Source of the DNA: Sunxiuqinia sp965230765
GTDB lineage: Bacteria > Bacteroidota > Bacteroidia > Bacteroidales > Prolixibacteraceae
Direction: 5' to 3'
Assembly (NCBI GenBank): GCA_965230765.1
Contig: CBDDLR010000002.1
Span: 620,001-684,000, forward strand
DNA: 64,000 bases
Made by a program: the position numbers and the translations under genes. The notes below the pieces were generated by a model, which had not been told where the DNA came from, ran no database searches, and saw only the letters and a program-made list of their open reading frames with translations. Below, piece after piece: positions 1 to 9,116 of the stretch (positions are counted from its first letter, which is position 1; every line of letters begins with the position of its first letter).

Positions 1-393
1 AATGATTGTGCAGCTTGTCATCAGGGTAATTTCAATACCACACCAACTACATGCTTTGGTTGTCATGAGGCTGATTTTAATAGCACCACTGATCCTGATC
101 ATGCAGCTGCCAAATTTAACCACGAATGCGAGGATTGCCACAATGAAATAGCATGGGAGCCTTCTACATTTAATCACGATCGTGAGTATTTCCCAATTTA
201 TTCAGGTCCTCATAGAGGTACATGGAATAGTTGTACCGATTGCCACACTACTGCAAATAACTATTCTGCTTTTAGTTGTATCGAATGCCATGAGCACAAT
301 CAAAACAGAATGCACAACAAGCATCGTGAAGTGAGTGGTTATAGCTGGCAGAGTTCAGCTTGTTTTTCATGTCATCCAACTGGTCGTGAATAA
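1..393 (+). CDS. Multiheme c-type cytochrome, 3' end only (partial)
   Basis: The first reading frame is open from the window edge to a TAA at 391. Its 130 residues hold six CxxCH haem-attachment motifs (CAACH, CFGCH, CEDCH, CTDCH, CIECH, CFSCH) plus extra histidines that could be distal ligands. This density is typical of cytochrome c3/c7-like or larger multiheme cytochromes that carry electrons in the periplasm or at the outer membrane. The start, signal peptide and total haem count lie outside the window. The next gene starts 4 bases after the stop, so the two are almost certainly co-transcribed. The haem motifs are seen directly; a role in respiration or extracellular electron transfer is inference. 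Confidence 0.85.
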   Translation, partial: NDCAACHQGNFNTTPTTCFGCHEADFNSTTDPDHAAAKFNHECEDCHNEIAWEPSTFNHDREYFPIYSGPHRGTWNSCTDCHTTANNYSAFSCIECHEHNQNRMHNKHREVSGYSWQSSACFSCHPTGRE

Positions 394-397
394 AAAA

Positions 398-2005
398 ATG
401 AAGATGAAGAAATTGCTTTTGATATACCTTTTCTGTTTACCTGCTTATTTGCTTGCTCAAGAAGGTGAATTCCGAAGTTTGGGAAAAGTGTCATACATTT
501 CTTCGCAGAATATTTATGTGCGTTTTGATGGGGTAAATACAATTCAATCTGGTGATTCTTTGTTTGTTTTCCATGGCGGGACACACCAACTCATGTTTGT
601 TGTTCAGTCCAGATCGTCACTTTCATGCATGGGAACTCCTGAAATTGGAATTGAAGTCAAATTGGGGCAAGAAGTATACGGAACAATCACCAGAAAAAAG
701 CAAGTCCCTTTGACTGAGGGAACAATTGTTAATCCATTAATTGCAGATACCACAACAGTTACGGATGAAGTAGTGGAAGAAGCAGCTCTTTCGCCTTTCA
801 GGGAGAAAATCAGGGGACGTGCCTCAGTAGCTTCCTATTCAGGTTTCTCAGATATGACCGATTCAGATTTTTTAAGAATGAGGTATACTTTTTCTATGCA
901 GGCAGAAAACATCTCAGATAGCCGTTTTTCTACTGATGCCTATGTTTCATTTACACATCGAAATGGTGAATGGGATCGTGTGCAGGACAATTTGTTTAAT
1001 GCCTTTAAAATTTACAATCTTGCTCTTAAATACCAACCCACCTTAAAAACATCCATTTGGTTGGGACGAAAAGTCAACCCTAATCTCTCGAATATTGGGG
1101 CAATTGACGGAATTCAATTTGAAACCAAACTAAATAGTATAAGCCTGGGGGCAGCCGTTGGATATCGACCAGATTATATGGACTATGGTTTAAACACTGA
1201 TTTATTCGAATTTGGTGCATACCTCGCGCATGAGTTTTCTACAGAAAACGGTTCGTTGCGAAATTCACTAGCTTTTTTTGAGCAGCAAAATACGGGAAAA
1301 ACTGACAGAAGATTTGTTTATTTCCAGCATAGTAATGCCCTGATTCGGGATGTATACTTTTTTCTTTCCAGCGAATTGGATTTATACAAACTTGAAAATG
1401 GTAATTCCAAAAGTACGTTGAGTCTTACGGGGTTTTATGCTTCTATTCGATATCGGGTAATCAGACAACTATCTTTTTATGCTTCGTATGATGCGAGAAA
1501 GAATGTTGTTTATTATGAGACCTTTAAGAATTTTGCCGATCGGTTGCTGGAGGAAGCAACAAGGCAAGGAGCACATCTTAAGGTCAACTATCGTCCTTTA
1601 AATGATTGGAACTTTGGAGGAGGTGCGAGCTATCGAACAAGGGATGGCGATATAAGGCCAGCAAAGACAATCAGGATGTTTGCCACTAATTCGGATGTGC
1701 CATTCCTTGATGGTTCAGTAACAGTTTCCGGAAACTTACTTGAAACAAGTTACCTGAATGGAGTTGCTGGTGATATTAAGTTTTTTAAGGATTTGTACAA
1801 CGGGAAAATAAACAGCAGCATTGGATATCGATATGTTTATTACGATTTTTATCAATCTGAACAAACCCTGAGACAACACATAGCTGATCTGGATCTTTCC
1901 TGGAAGGTTAATTCTAAGCTTTCATTTTCTGTAAATTATGAAGGGTCATTTGAACGCGAAGGTATCTTTCATTCATTTTATTTAAACCTTATTAAACGTT
2001 TTTAG
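398..2005 (+). CDS. Predicted outer-membrane beta-barrel protein next to multiheme cytochrome
   Basis: 535 residues. I place the start at the ATG at 398, because the frame upstream of it overlaps the cytochrome gene and the protein then begins with a good Sec signal peptide (MKMKKLLLIYLFCLPAYLLA, then Q). The first 120 mature residues look like a small beta domain. From about residue 130 to the end there are repeated amphipathic strands rich in aromatic residues (for example ASYDARKNVVYYETF and SSIGYRYVYYDFY), and the chain ends in F, as outer-membrane barrels often do. I do not recognise a named family. Position directly after a multiheme cytochrome suggests a porin-like partner in electron transfer, but that is inferred from context only. 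Confidence 0.6.
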   Translation: MKMKKLLLIYLFCLPAYLLAQEGEFRSLGKVSYISSQNIYVRFDGVNTIQSGDSLFVFHGGTHQLMFVVQSRSSLSCMGTPEIGIEVKLGQEVYGTITRKKQVPLTEGTIVNPLIADTTTVTDEVVEEAALSPFREKIRGRASVASYSGFSDMTDSDFLRMRYTFSMQAENISDSRFSTDAYVSFTHRNGEWDRVQDNLFNAFKIYNLALKYQPTLKTSIWLGRKVNPNLSNIGAIDGIQFETKLNSISLGAAVGYRPDYMDYGLNTDLFEFGAYLAHEFSTENGSLRNSLAFFEQQNTGKTDRRFVYFQHSNALIRDVYFFLSSELDLYKLENGNSKSTLSLTGFYASIRYRVIRQLSFYASYDARKNVVYYETFKNFADRLLEEATRQGAHLKVNYRPLNDWNFGGGASYRTRDGDIRPAKTIRMFATNSDVPFLDGSVTVSGNLLETSYLNGVAGDIKFFKDLYNGKINSSIGYRYVYYDFYQSEQTLRQHIADLDLSWKVNSKLSFSVNYEGSFEREGIFHSFYLNLIKRF

Positions 2006-2070
2006 CTCCGACTTCTAACTTTTATTTCCAGCTTTTGTTTCATGGATAGTAATTATAAAACCTATTGTCC

Positions 2071-2775
2071 ATGAAATATCTAAGTCTTATACTAATTATT
2101 GTTTTTTCAGTTTCCTGTGTATCAAAAAATGAAAAGGTGCCACCGCTTGATACGTCTGTATTTTTAAATAAGCATCAGGTAGTTGTCGGTGAAATCATCC
2201 AAACGTCAAAATATTCTTACCTAAAGGTTTCTGAAAAATCTAAAACATATTGGATTGCGGTTGTAAAAGGAAATTATGAGTTGGGCGATACCCTTTTGTA
2301 CGAGAGTGGTTTAGAGATGAATGATTTTAAAAGCAAAGAATTGAACCGTGTTTTCGATCAGGTTTTATTTGTCGATAAAGCTTCAAAAAAAGCAGTACCT
2401 ACTTCAGTGAATAGTGAATCTGTTGAAGCACATAGTGGCCTCAAAACCAACTCGTTTAACGATGAAATTACTATTGAGAAACCCAAAGGAGGCGTAACGA
2501 TTGCCAAATTGTATTCGAATAAGAATGAATTTGAGTCTGAAACGGTAACCGTAAGGGGGAAGGTTGTTAAAGTGAACAATTCCATCATGGGGCGCAACTG
2601 GGTGCACCTTCAGGATGGAACAAATTCCAACGGTAAATTTGACTTAACCTTAACAACTAACGAGATCGTTAAAGTTGGGGATATTGTTACGATGACTGGA
2701 GTGGTTCGGTTGGATAAAGATTTTGGGTCAGGCTATTTTTACGACCTTATTATTGAAAATGCCAAGCTGAAGTGA
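2071..2775 (+). CDS. Lipoprotein with OB-fold (tRNA_anti-like) domain
   Basis: 234 residues. The ATG at 2071 gives a clean lipoprotein signal (MKYLSLILIIVFSVSC, lipobox VSC, Cys17); the TTG two codons earlier is less likely. The C-terminal half, from about residue 140, reads as an OB-fold, with strands around VTVRGKVVKVN, NWVHLQDGT, VGDIVTMTGVV and YDLIIENAKL. This arrangement is known from small exported OB-fold proteins that often accompany cytochrome genes. The N-terminal half resembles a second, weaker copy of the same fold (VGEIIQTSKYSYLKV, YWIAVVKG, YELGDTLLY). The ligand is unknown. It lies 65 bases after the barrel gene and probably belongs to the same unit. Nothing suggests nucleic-acid binding beyond the fold. 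Confidence 0.6.
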   Translation: MKYLSLILIIVFSVSCVSKNEKVPPLDTSVFLNKHQVVVGEIIQTSKYSYLKVSEKSKTYWIAVVKGNYELGDTLLYESGLEMNDFKSKELNRVFDQVLFVDKASKKAVPTSVNSESVEAHSGLKTNSFNDEITIEKPKGGVTIAKLYSNKNEFESETVTVRGKVVKVNNSIMGRNWVHLQDGTNSNGKFDLTLTTNEIVKVGDIVTMTGVVRLDKDFGSGYFYDLIIENAKLK

Positions 2776-2981
2776 ATTGTTAACTATTTGAATTAAACAA
2801 TATTCTGTTAAAATTCAACTGTAATGACTTTTTGAATAACATATTGAATAGTAATGTATTATGCTTAATAACTACTTTGTACATATCGACTAACTAAAAC
2901 TTTTTTCATAATTTTCAAGAAGGGTTGTTGTGGTTCGTGCTTAATTTTTCGTCATTATTATAAGAAACAACTCACCAAAGA

Positions 2982-3971
2982 ATGGAAATTGATATTAATG
3001 ACATAATTAGCAAGTACTTAACAGGAAATGTGTCTATGTCTGAAAAAAAGCAGCTAATTAGTTGGCTGAAAGAGGACGAAGGAAACAAAACACTTTTCAA
3101 CGAGATAAAAGACATTTATATTGCTAGTGGTACTATCAAGCTGATTGATCAAAACCATGATCAGTCCTGGCAAGAGTTTCATAAAAATGTTTCTGCTCCA
3201 AAAACAATAAAATTTACAGGTATTCTTAAATATGCAGCTATCATCATTTTAGCAATGGTTGTTGGTTCTGCTATTACTCAATACTCTAAAAAAATTGGAT
3301 CAGATGATGTTTCGATGAGCCGTGTTGAAGTTCCTGTTGGGCAAATGAGTAAGCTGGTTTTATTTGATGGAACTGAAGTTTGGCTAAACTCGGGCAGTGT
3401 GTTTGAGTACCCAAGTCGTTTTAACAAAAAAAACAGGACGGTATATTTGAATGGGGAAGCTTACTTTGATGTGGCAAAAAATGAAGAACTGCCTTTTATT
3501 ATCGAATCAAACCGCATTCATGTAAAAGTTTTAGGTACATCATTCAACTTCTCTGCATACGATACTGATAATTACACTAACCTTACGCTTGTTGAAGGCG
3601 AAGTAGATTTATTAGCCCCTACCGGACGCTTGCTCACTAAGATGATGCCCGGCGAATTGGCAGATTTAAGTGAAGGAAAGCTTTCTATAAAAGAAGTTGA
3701 CACATCATTTTACGATTCCTGGAAAGACGGGAAACTGAAATATTCTGGTGCGCCACTTGGTGAAATTGCTCAGAAATTGGAGAGATGGTATCATGTTTCT
3801 ATACAGTTTCAGGATGAAAAGTCGAAACAGTTAAAATTTACGGGTACAATCCTAAAATATAAACCAATTGAACAGATCGTAAAAGCAATAAGCATTATAG
3901 CACCGATAGATTATTCGGTGGATTTAAAGCCTGATGGCAAAGATGTGATTTTAATTTATTCAAAACATTAA
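2982..3971 (+). CDS. FecR family anti-sigma factor
   Basis: 329 residues. It has a cytoplasmic N-terminal region (about 1-75) with the short helical anti-sigma segment typical of FecR, one membrane helix at about 83-100 (LKYAAIIILAMVVGSAI), and a periplasmic FecR domain (about 115-215: RVEVPVGQMSKLVLFDGTEV, WLNSGS, VYLNGEAYFDVA). A C-terminal domain follows (about 250-325: LGEIAQKLERWYHVSIQF), as in Bacteroidota FecR proteins that contact the STN domain of a SusC receptor. Its partner should be an ECF sigma factor, normally encoded immediately upstream, but none is present here. The SusC gene 115 bases downstream carries an STN domain, which fits trans-envelope signalling. Family assignment is strong; the identity of the sigma partner is open. 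Confidence 0.92.
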   Translation: MEIDINDIISKYLTGNVSMSEKKQLISWLKEDEGNKTLFNEIKDIYIASGTIKLIDQNHDQSWQEFHKNVSAPKTIKFTGILKYAAIIILAMVVGSAITQYSKKIGSDDVSMSRVEVPVGQMSKLVLFDGTEVWLNSGSVFEYPSRFNKKNRTVYLNGEAYFDVAKNEELPFIIESNRIHVKVLGTSFNFSAYDTDNYTNLTLVEGEVDLLAPTGRLLTKMMPGELADLSEGKLSIKEVDTSFYDSWKDGKLKYSGAPLGEIAQKLERWYHVSIQFQDEKSKQLKFTGTILKYKPIEQIVKAISIIAPIDYSVDLKPDGKDVILIYSKH

Positions 3972-3996
3972 ATAATCCTGCTTATGAAATAAAAAA

Positions 3997-4029
3997 AGCG
4001 ACAAAAATGCTGGGAACATTTTCGCCGCT
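3997..4029. promoter_or_regulatory. Hairpin between fecR and susC
   Basis: Arms 3997-4009 and 4017-4029 pair at 11 of 13 positions around a 7-base loop. Seven A residues lie to the left, so read on the minus strand it has the form of an intrinsic terminator (stem, then T-run). Read on the plus strand it lies in the susC leader. A second palindrome, TGCCTTTTAAAGGCA, follows at 4046-4060. The function is not known. Confidence 0.45.
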
Positions 4030-4086
4030 TCCAATTGTAAATAAATGCCTTTTAAAGGCAAGTATTAATAAAAATCGATCAAACTT

Positions 4087-7000
4087 ATGGAAAAAAATCG
4101 AAACTTCCATAGTCTGAAAAGGCTATGGTGTAAATGTCTAAAAATTATGAAATTGACTTTCATTTTGATGTTGGTAAGTTTGTTGACTGTGAATGCAGAG
4201 AGCTTCTCGCAAGCAACAAAACTCAACTTGAAACTATCCAACCGAACTTTAACAGATGTATTTGAGGAGATAGAGAGGCAGAGTGATTATTATTTCATCT
4301 TTAAAGATGGTGAAATTGACGTCAACAAAGAGATTGACATTGATATTGAGCAGGCTTCGATCGAGGATGTGCTCAATCAATTATTGGATGGTACCGATAT
4401 GGGCTATCAATTTGTTGATAGGTATATCGTAATTGGTAAATCTGATAGTCCAACAAATTCAAAACAACTTCCAACAAAATTAACAGGTACGATCCTGGAT
4501 GGTGATGGTAATCCACTCCCTGGCGCAACGGTTGTAATTAAAGGTACAACAACAGGTACTATTACAGATTTTGATGGAAAGTATGAAATTGATGCCAGTA
4601 ATGGGGATGTTTTAGTTTTCAGTTTTGTAGGTATGACATCACAAGAGATTACTTACGCTGGGGAAGATGAACTGAATATTACCCTGCAACCAGATCAGCT
4701 TCAGGTTGAGGAGGTTGTAGTAACTGCACTTGGTATTCGCAGGGAGAAAAAAGCACTAGGTTATTCAGCACAGGATGTATCTTCAGATGATCTTCTTGTT
4801 GCCGGTGATGCAAACATTACGAGTGCGTTAAACGGTAAAATTGCAGGTGTGCAAATTGCGGAAACTGCAGGTGGTGCAGGTGCAAAAACACGTATTGAGA
4901 TTCGTGGTACCAGTTCATTGTCTGGTTACGATGAACCACTTTGGGTGGTCGATGGTGTTCCATTTGATAATAGTAATGGTGATGAAGATGATAGGGCGGG
5001 TGAAGATGTAAGTATTTGGGGAGGAACATCACGTGCAGGTGGTGCATTTGACCTAAATCCTGAAGATATTGAATCAATTAGTGTACTGAAAGGACCAAAT
5101 GCTGCTGCACTGTACGGTGAGCGTGGTGGTAACGGTGTTATTATGGTGACAACTAAAAAAGGTTCTCGTGGAAAAGGTTTAGGAATTAGTTATAGTGGTA
5201 ATGTAACTGTTTCAGAAGCGGCTTATTTTTTGGATACCCAGGATGTTTATGGTCAGGGTACTAATGGTGAATACGATAAAAACTCTACAAGTTCCTGGGG
5301 ACCAAGAATGGAAGGACAATTGTTTGAATCATGGACAGGAGAACAGGTCCCATTTACATCTCAAAACGAACGAATTGAAGATTTTACCAGGACTGGTGTT
5401 GAGCATAACCATAGTGTAGCGTTTACAGGCGGAAATGATGATGGTGCTTTCAGGGCCTCGATTGGTAAGGGAATTGTGAATGGTATATTTGAAGATAACA
5501 AGGTAGAGAAATTGACTTTTGACCTAAAAACAGATTACGATATCAATAAATGGTTGAATGTTGATACTAAGATTTCTTACTTCAGAACAGAAGGTAATGA
5601 GCGTCCAGAGGTAGGTAATTATAGTTATCTTTCATATTTTAATGGAATGCCAATGAGTATTCGTAATCAGGATTTAAAACCTGGATTCGACATTATAGGA
5701 GGAGAGCATGTTGAAAAACTTTATACAACTGCTAATGCAAATTTCCGTAACCCATATTTCTTACAAGCATATACGACCAATTCAGATCAGAAAGATCGTT
5801 TATTTGGGTATTTTGCTGCTAATGTTACACTCACCAGCGAACTTAAAGCAAGATTTAAATACGGTCTGGACACCTATCGATATGGCAGGGTTGATGGTTA
5901 TCGATTTGCTGATAGTGTGGATCCGACAAGGCCAAATTATAATTCTACAGAGCAGTATTTTAAGGAAGAGAATTATGAGTTTCTTTTTACTTATATCAAG
6001 AATTTGAATGAAGACTTTTCTCTTAGTGCAAATGTGGGTGGTAACAACATGAATAGTTATCGTGAAAACCTTTTGGCAAAATCTGGTCGTTTGGCATCCG
6101 AAGGTGATTTCTTCCTTGAAAATGGAACGGATATTAAGGCTGAAGAGGATATTTGGGAGAGCGAAATAAGATCCCTATATGGATTTGCAAATGTTTCCTA
6201 TAAAAACTATTTATTCCTTGATGTTACAGGACGTAATGACTGGTCTTCTACTTTAACAGCATCAAATGCCGAATTTGATAATGTTTATTTCTATCCTTCA
6301 GTTGGTTTAAGTGGTATCATTTCAGATATCGTTGAAATGCCGACATGGGTTTCATTTGCAAAAGTACGTGCATCATGGGCACGGTTAGGTAAATCTGCTC
6401 AACCTTATGATACCAGTCAGGATTATAGAATTGATACTTGGAATTACAACCTTCAAAATTCAGAAATCCCCGATAATTTGGTTATTCAAAACCTAAAGCC
6501 GGAGCTATCCACATCGTGGGAAGTTGGTTTTGATGTTCGTTTATTTAATGGACGATTAGGTTTGGATGCAACTTACTACTTTGAAGAAACTGAGAATCAA
6601 ATATTGGAAGTTGAGATTCCACTAAGTGGAGGGTTTGAAGAACGTTTAATCAATGCCGGGTTAATAACGAATGAAGGATTTGAATTCTTATTAACAACAG
6701 TTCCATTAAAATCAAAGGATTTTACGTTAGGTCTTGATGTAAATTTATCGATTAACAAAGGAGTTATGAAGGAACTGGCTGATGGCGTTCCTATTTATGA
6801 ATTTGGTGATTTCAATGCAGGAACAGAAGTTGTTGCGATACCAGGTGAGAAAATGGGTATTATTCGTGGTTCAAAATACATTCGGGATGATGCAGGAAAT
6901 ATCATAATCGGAGCTGATGGTTTGCCAACCTTTGAAGAAAAACAGGAAATAGGTAATATTCAGGCAGACATGTTAGGCTCAATCAATTTAAGTGCAGATT

Positions 7001-7491
7001 ATAAAGGTTTTTACATGAATGCCTTGTTCTCAGGTCAAATTGGCGGTGATATTGTTTCTGTAACTGAACAAACAGCAACAGCTGCTGGTAATACAGAGCG
7101 TACTTTAGCAATGGATCGAATTGATTTCTTTGTTGAAGGAGATCAAGCTGATGGTAGCCCAAATAATACCATCGTTTCTGCGCAAGAATATTGGAGTACT
7201 ATCTCTCGTATTGATGAAGAATTTATCTATGATGCGACTTACTTGAAATTGAAGGAACTAGCGGTTGGTTATAAAGTTCCAAAATCATTTTTAGCTAAAA
7301 TTCCTACTCAACCTATATCAAGCATTAGAATGTCATTGGTTGGGCGTAACCTTGTCTATTTAATTAAAGATACACCAGGAACGGTTCCAGATGCAGGATC
7401 GTATAGTACTTCTTACTTTGCAAAAGCATTTGATTTTGCACCTGTGCCAGCGACCAGAACAATCGGTTTCTCTTTAAACATAGGCTTTTAA
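4087..7491 (+). CDS. SusC/RagA family TonB-dependent outer-membrane receptor with STN domain
   Basis: 1134 residues. It imports oligosaccharides across the outer membrane using TonB energy. Domains in order are: a long N-terminus with a signal peptide (hydrophobic core about residues 21-36); an STN signalling domain (about 45-115: LKLSNRTLTDVFEEIERQSD); a carboxypeptidase-regulatory-like beta domain (about 132-210: GTILDGDGNPLPGATVVIKG); a plug (about 215-355, with the SusC signature EEVVVTALGIRREKKALGYS); and a 22-strand barrel ending in NIGF. The STN domain couples it to the FecR gene upstream, so transport and gene induction are probably linked. SusD follows after 18 bases. The substrate is inferred from the GH92/GH47 genes downstream as alpha-mannoside; the receptor itself does not show it. 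Confidence 0.95.
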   Translation: MEKNRNFHSLKRLWCKCLKIMKLTFILMLVSLLTVNAESFSQATKLNLKLSNRTLTDVFEEIERQSDYYFIFKDGEIDVNKEIDIDIEQASIEDVLNQLLDGTDMGYQFVDRYIVIGKSDSPTNSKQLPTKLTGTILDGDGNPLPGATVVIKGTTTGTITDFDGKYEIDASNGDVLVFSFVGMTSQEITYAGEDELNITLQPDQLQVEEVVVTALGIRREKKALGYSAQDVSSDDLLVAGDANITSALNGKIAGVQIAETAGGAGAKTRIEIRGTSSLSGYDEPLWVVDGVPFDNSNGDEDDRAGEDVSIWGGTSRAGGAFDLNPEDIESISVLKGPNAAALYGERGGNGVIMVTTKKGSRGKGLGISYSGNVTVSEAAYFLDTQDVYGQGTNGEYDKNSTSSWGPRMEGQLFESWTGEQVPFTSQNERIEDFTRTGVEHNHSVAFTGGNDDGAFRASIGKGIVNGIFEDNKVEKLTFDLKTDYDINKWLNVDTKISYFRTEGNERPEVGNYSYLSYFNGMPMSIRNQDLKPGFDIIGGEHVEKLYTTANANFRNPYFLQAYTTNSDQKDRLFGYFAANVTLTSELKARFKYGLDTYRYGRVDGYRFADSVDPTRPNYNSTEQYFKEENYEFLFTYIKNLNEDFSLSANVGGNNMNSYRENLLAKSGRLASEGDFFLENGTDIKAEEDIWESEIRSLYGFANVSYKNYLFLDVTGRNDWSSTLTASNAEFDNVYFYPSVGLSGIISDIVEMPTWVSFAKVRASWARLGKSAQPYDTSQDYRIDTWNYNLQNSEIPDNLVIQNLKPELSTSWEVGFDVRLFNGRLGLDATYYFEETENQILEVEIPLSGGFEERLINAGLITNEGFEFLLTTVPLKSKDFTLGLDVNLSINKGVMKELADGVPIYEFGDFNAGTEVVAIPGEKMGIIRGSKYIRDDAGNIIIGADGLPTFEEKQEIGNIQADMLGSINLSADYKGFYMNALFSGQIGGDIVSVTEQTATAAGNTERTLAMDRIDFFVEGDQADGSPNNTIVSAQEYWSTISRIDEEFIYDATYLKLKELAVGYKVPKSFLAKIPTQPISSIRMSLVGRNLVYLIKDTPGTVPDAGSYSTSYFAKAFDFAPVPATRTIGFSLNIGF

Positions 7492-7509
7492 TTTTTAATT
7501 CAGAAAATT

Positions 7510-9099
7510 ATGAAAATAGCATATAAAATACTTGTAATATTATTTCTGATTGTCGGAACATTCGGCTGTTCTGAAGATTTTGGAGATATGAATACACCAA
7601 AAAATACTGTTGTAGAAGTTAATCCTTCTTATTTTCTCAGTAATATGGTTCAGGGAGTTTTTGATAACTACCAACGTAACCATAACCTCTATGATGATTT
7701 TTACTCGCAATATTGGGCAAATACCGTAAGTGGTTTTGAGTCGCCCAGATATGAATATGTTGATGGATGGATTGGAAATCAGTGGAAGGAATTTTATACC
7801 GATCATTTAACAGAAGCTAATGCAATTAAAACTCAAAACCAAGAAGACCCTTTTTCAAATGATATTGTTGCAGCTAGCGAAATCTGGATTAGCTATTTCT
7901 GGTCTAGAATGACTGATACCTATGGGGATATACCATATACCGATGCAGGTCTTGGTGATCCTGTTCCTTATAACGATCAACAAGAGATTTATAATGATCT
8001 TTTTGCCAGGATTGAAAATGCTGTAAGTTCTATTAAGGGCACAGAAGATCAAAAGTTATTTGGGAACTTTATTAGCCGAAGAAATCCTGATGAATTGGAA
8101 TATGATCATTTGTATTTGGGAGATATCTCGAAATGGCAAAAGTTTGGAAATTCATTGCGTTTGCGTTTAGCCATGCGTTTATCAAATGTCGATCCAACAA
8201 AAGCTGCTGCGGAGGTTGCTGCTGCTATTAATGGACCTGGCGGATTGATGACAAGTAATGATGATGTTGCTAAAGTTCGCATGTGGAGCAAAGGATGGTA
8301 TGACTATTTACATCAAATGGCATGGAGCTGGGACAATATCCGTGCTTCTGAGACTTTTACAAATTATTTGTATAATCAATCAAGTGATGGAGAAGATCCA
8401 AGAGCTCCAAGATGGTTTGCATACAAGATTGGTGGGCAGGCGGTTTCTAAGGAAGAAGCAGGTTTTGATAAGTACTATGGTTTGGAAAATGGCTGGAATA
8501 CTGTTCCTGCAAAAGCTGATGAAGATCACTGTACAATTAACCTTGAAGGTGGTTATATAGACTTTATTGGTGCCGATGATGATGGAATGTACTGTCCGGT
8601 CATGTTTTATTCTGAAGTTTTGTTCTTGCAAGCTGAAGCAGCATTAAGGGGATGGACATCTGGTGATGCGAATGCATTGTACAAGGCAGGTGTTCAGGCT
8701 TCAATGGATTATGTTGGAGTTGATCCGGCAGATGCACAGGCTTATATTGACGGATTGCCTGATCTGACAGGTTCTAATGAAGCTAAACTGAAACAAATAA
8801 TTACACAAAAGTGGCTGGCAGGCTTTCCTAATGGTGTAGAAGCATGGGCTGATTTTAGAAGAACGGACTATCCGGACATTACCCTTCCATTTGAGGGAGT
8901 AAGTGGTAACTCTTCTGTAGCGCAAGGTACTTGGGTGAAGAGGGTACGCTACCCTGACAATGAGCATGAGCAAAATCAAGTAAGTATGCCTTCGGATATG
9001 AATACCCTTGATACAGACCGGATGGATAAAAGAGTCTGGTGGGATGTGGCTGATACCAAAACCAAAGGTGGCGATGGTTTAATGAACAGTAATTTCTAA
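7510..9099 (+). CDS. SusD/RagB family glycan-binding lipoprotein
   Basis: 529 residues. The lipoprotein signal is MKIAYKILVILFLIVGTFGC with the acylated Cys at residue 20. The body is helical and TPR-rich, as in the SusD-like_2 branch: an N-terminal NTPKNTVVEVNPSYFLSNMV segment, SEIWISYFWSRMTDTYGDIPY around residue 125, a VLFLQAEAALRG helix near 375, and a late RVRYPDNE motif. SusD proteins sit on the cell surface as a lid on the SusC barrel and bind the incoming glycan. Gene order (SusC, then SusD 18 bases later) and sequence agree. The bound sugar cannot be read from the sequence. It belongs to the first PUL, with a LamG lipoprotein 17 bases downstream. Confidence 0.93.
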   Translation: MKIAYKILVILFLIVGTFGCSEDFGDMNTPKNTVVEVNPSYFLSNMVQGVFDNYQRNHNLYDDFYSQYWANTVSGFESPRYEYVDGWIGNQWKEFYTDHLTEANAIKTQNQEDPFSNDIVAASEIWISYFWSRMTDTYGDIPYTDAGLGDPVPYNDQQEIYNDLFARIENAVSSIKGTEDQKLFGNFISRRNPDELEYDHLYLGDISKWQKFGNSLRLRLAMRLSNVDPTKAAAEVAAAINGPGGLMTSNDDVAKVRMWSKGWYDYLHQMAWSWDNIRASETFTNYLYNQSSDGEDPRAPRWFAYKIGGQAVSKEEAGFDKYYGLENGWNTVPAKADEDHCTINLEGGYIDFIGADDDGMYCPVMFYSEVLFLQAEAALRGWTSGDANALYKAGVQASMDYVGVDPADAQAYIDGLPDLTGSNEAKLKQIITQKWLAGFPNGVEAWADFRRTDYPDITLPFEGVSGNSSVAQGTWVKRVRYPDNEHEQNQVSMPSDMNTLDTDRMDKRVWWDVADTKTKGGDGLMNSNF

Positions 9100-9116
9100 T
9101 TGTAAAAACTGTAAAA

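Noticed and set aside
335..397. Start of the barrel protein gene at 335
   Set aside because: It would overlap the cytochrome gene by 59 bases and bury the signal peptide. The ATG at 398 gives a normal signal.
4817..5077. His-rich open frame on the minus strand inside susC
   Set aside because: It is a mirror of the susC plug coding sequence, with no start signal or family.
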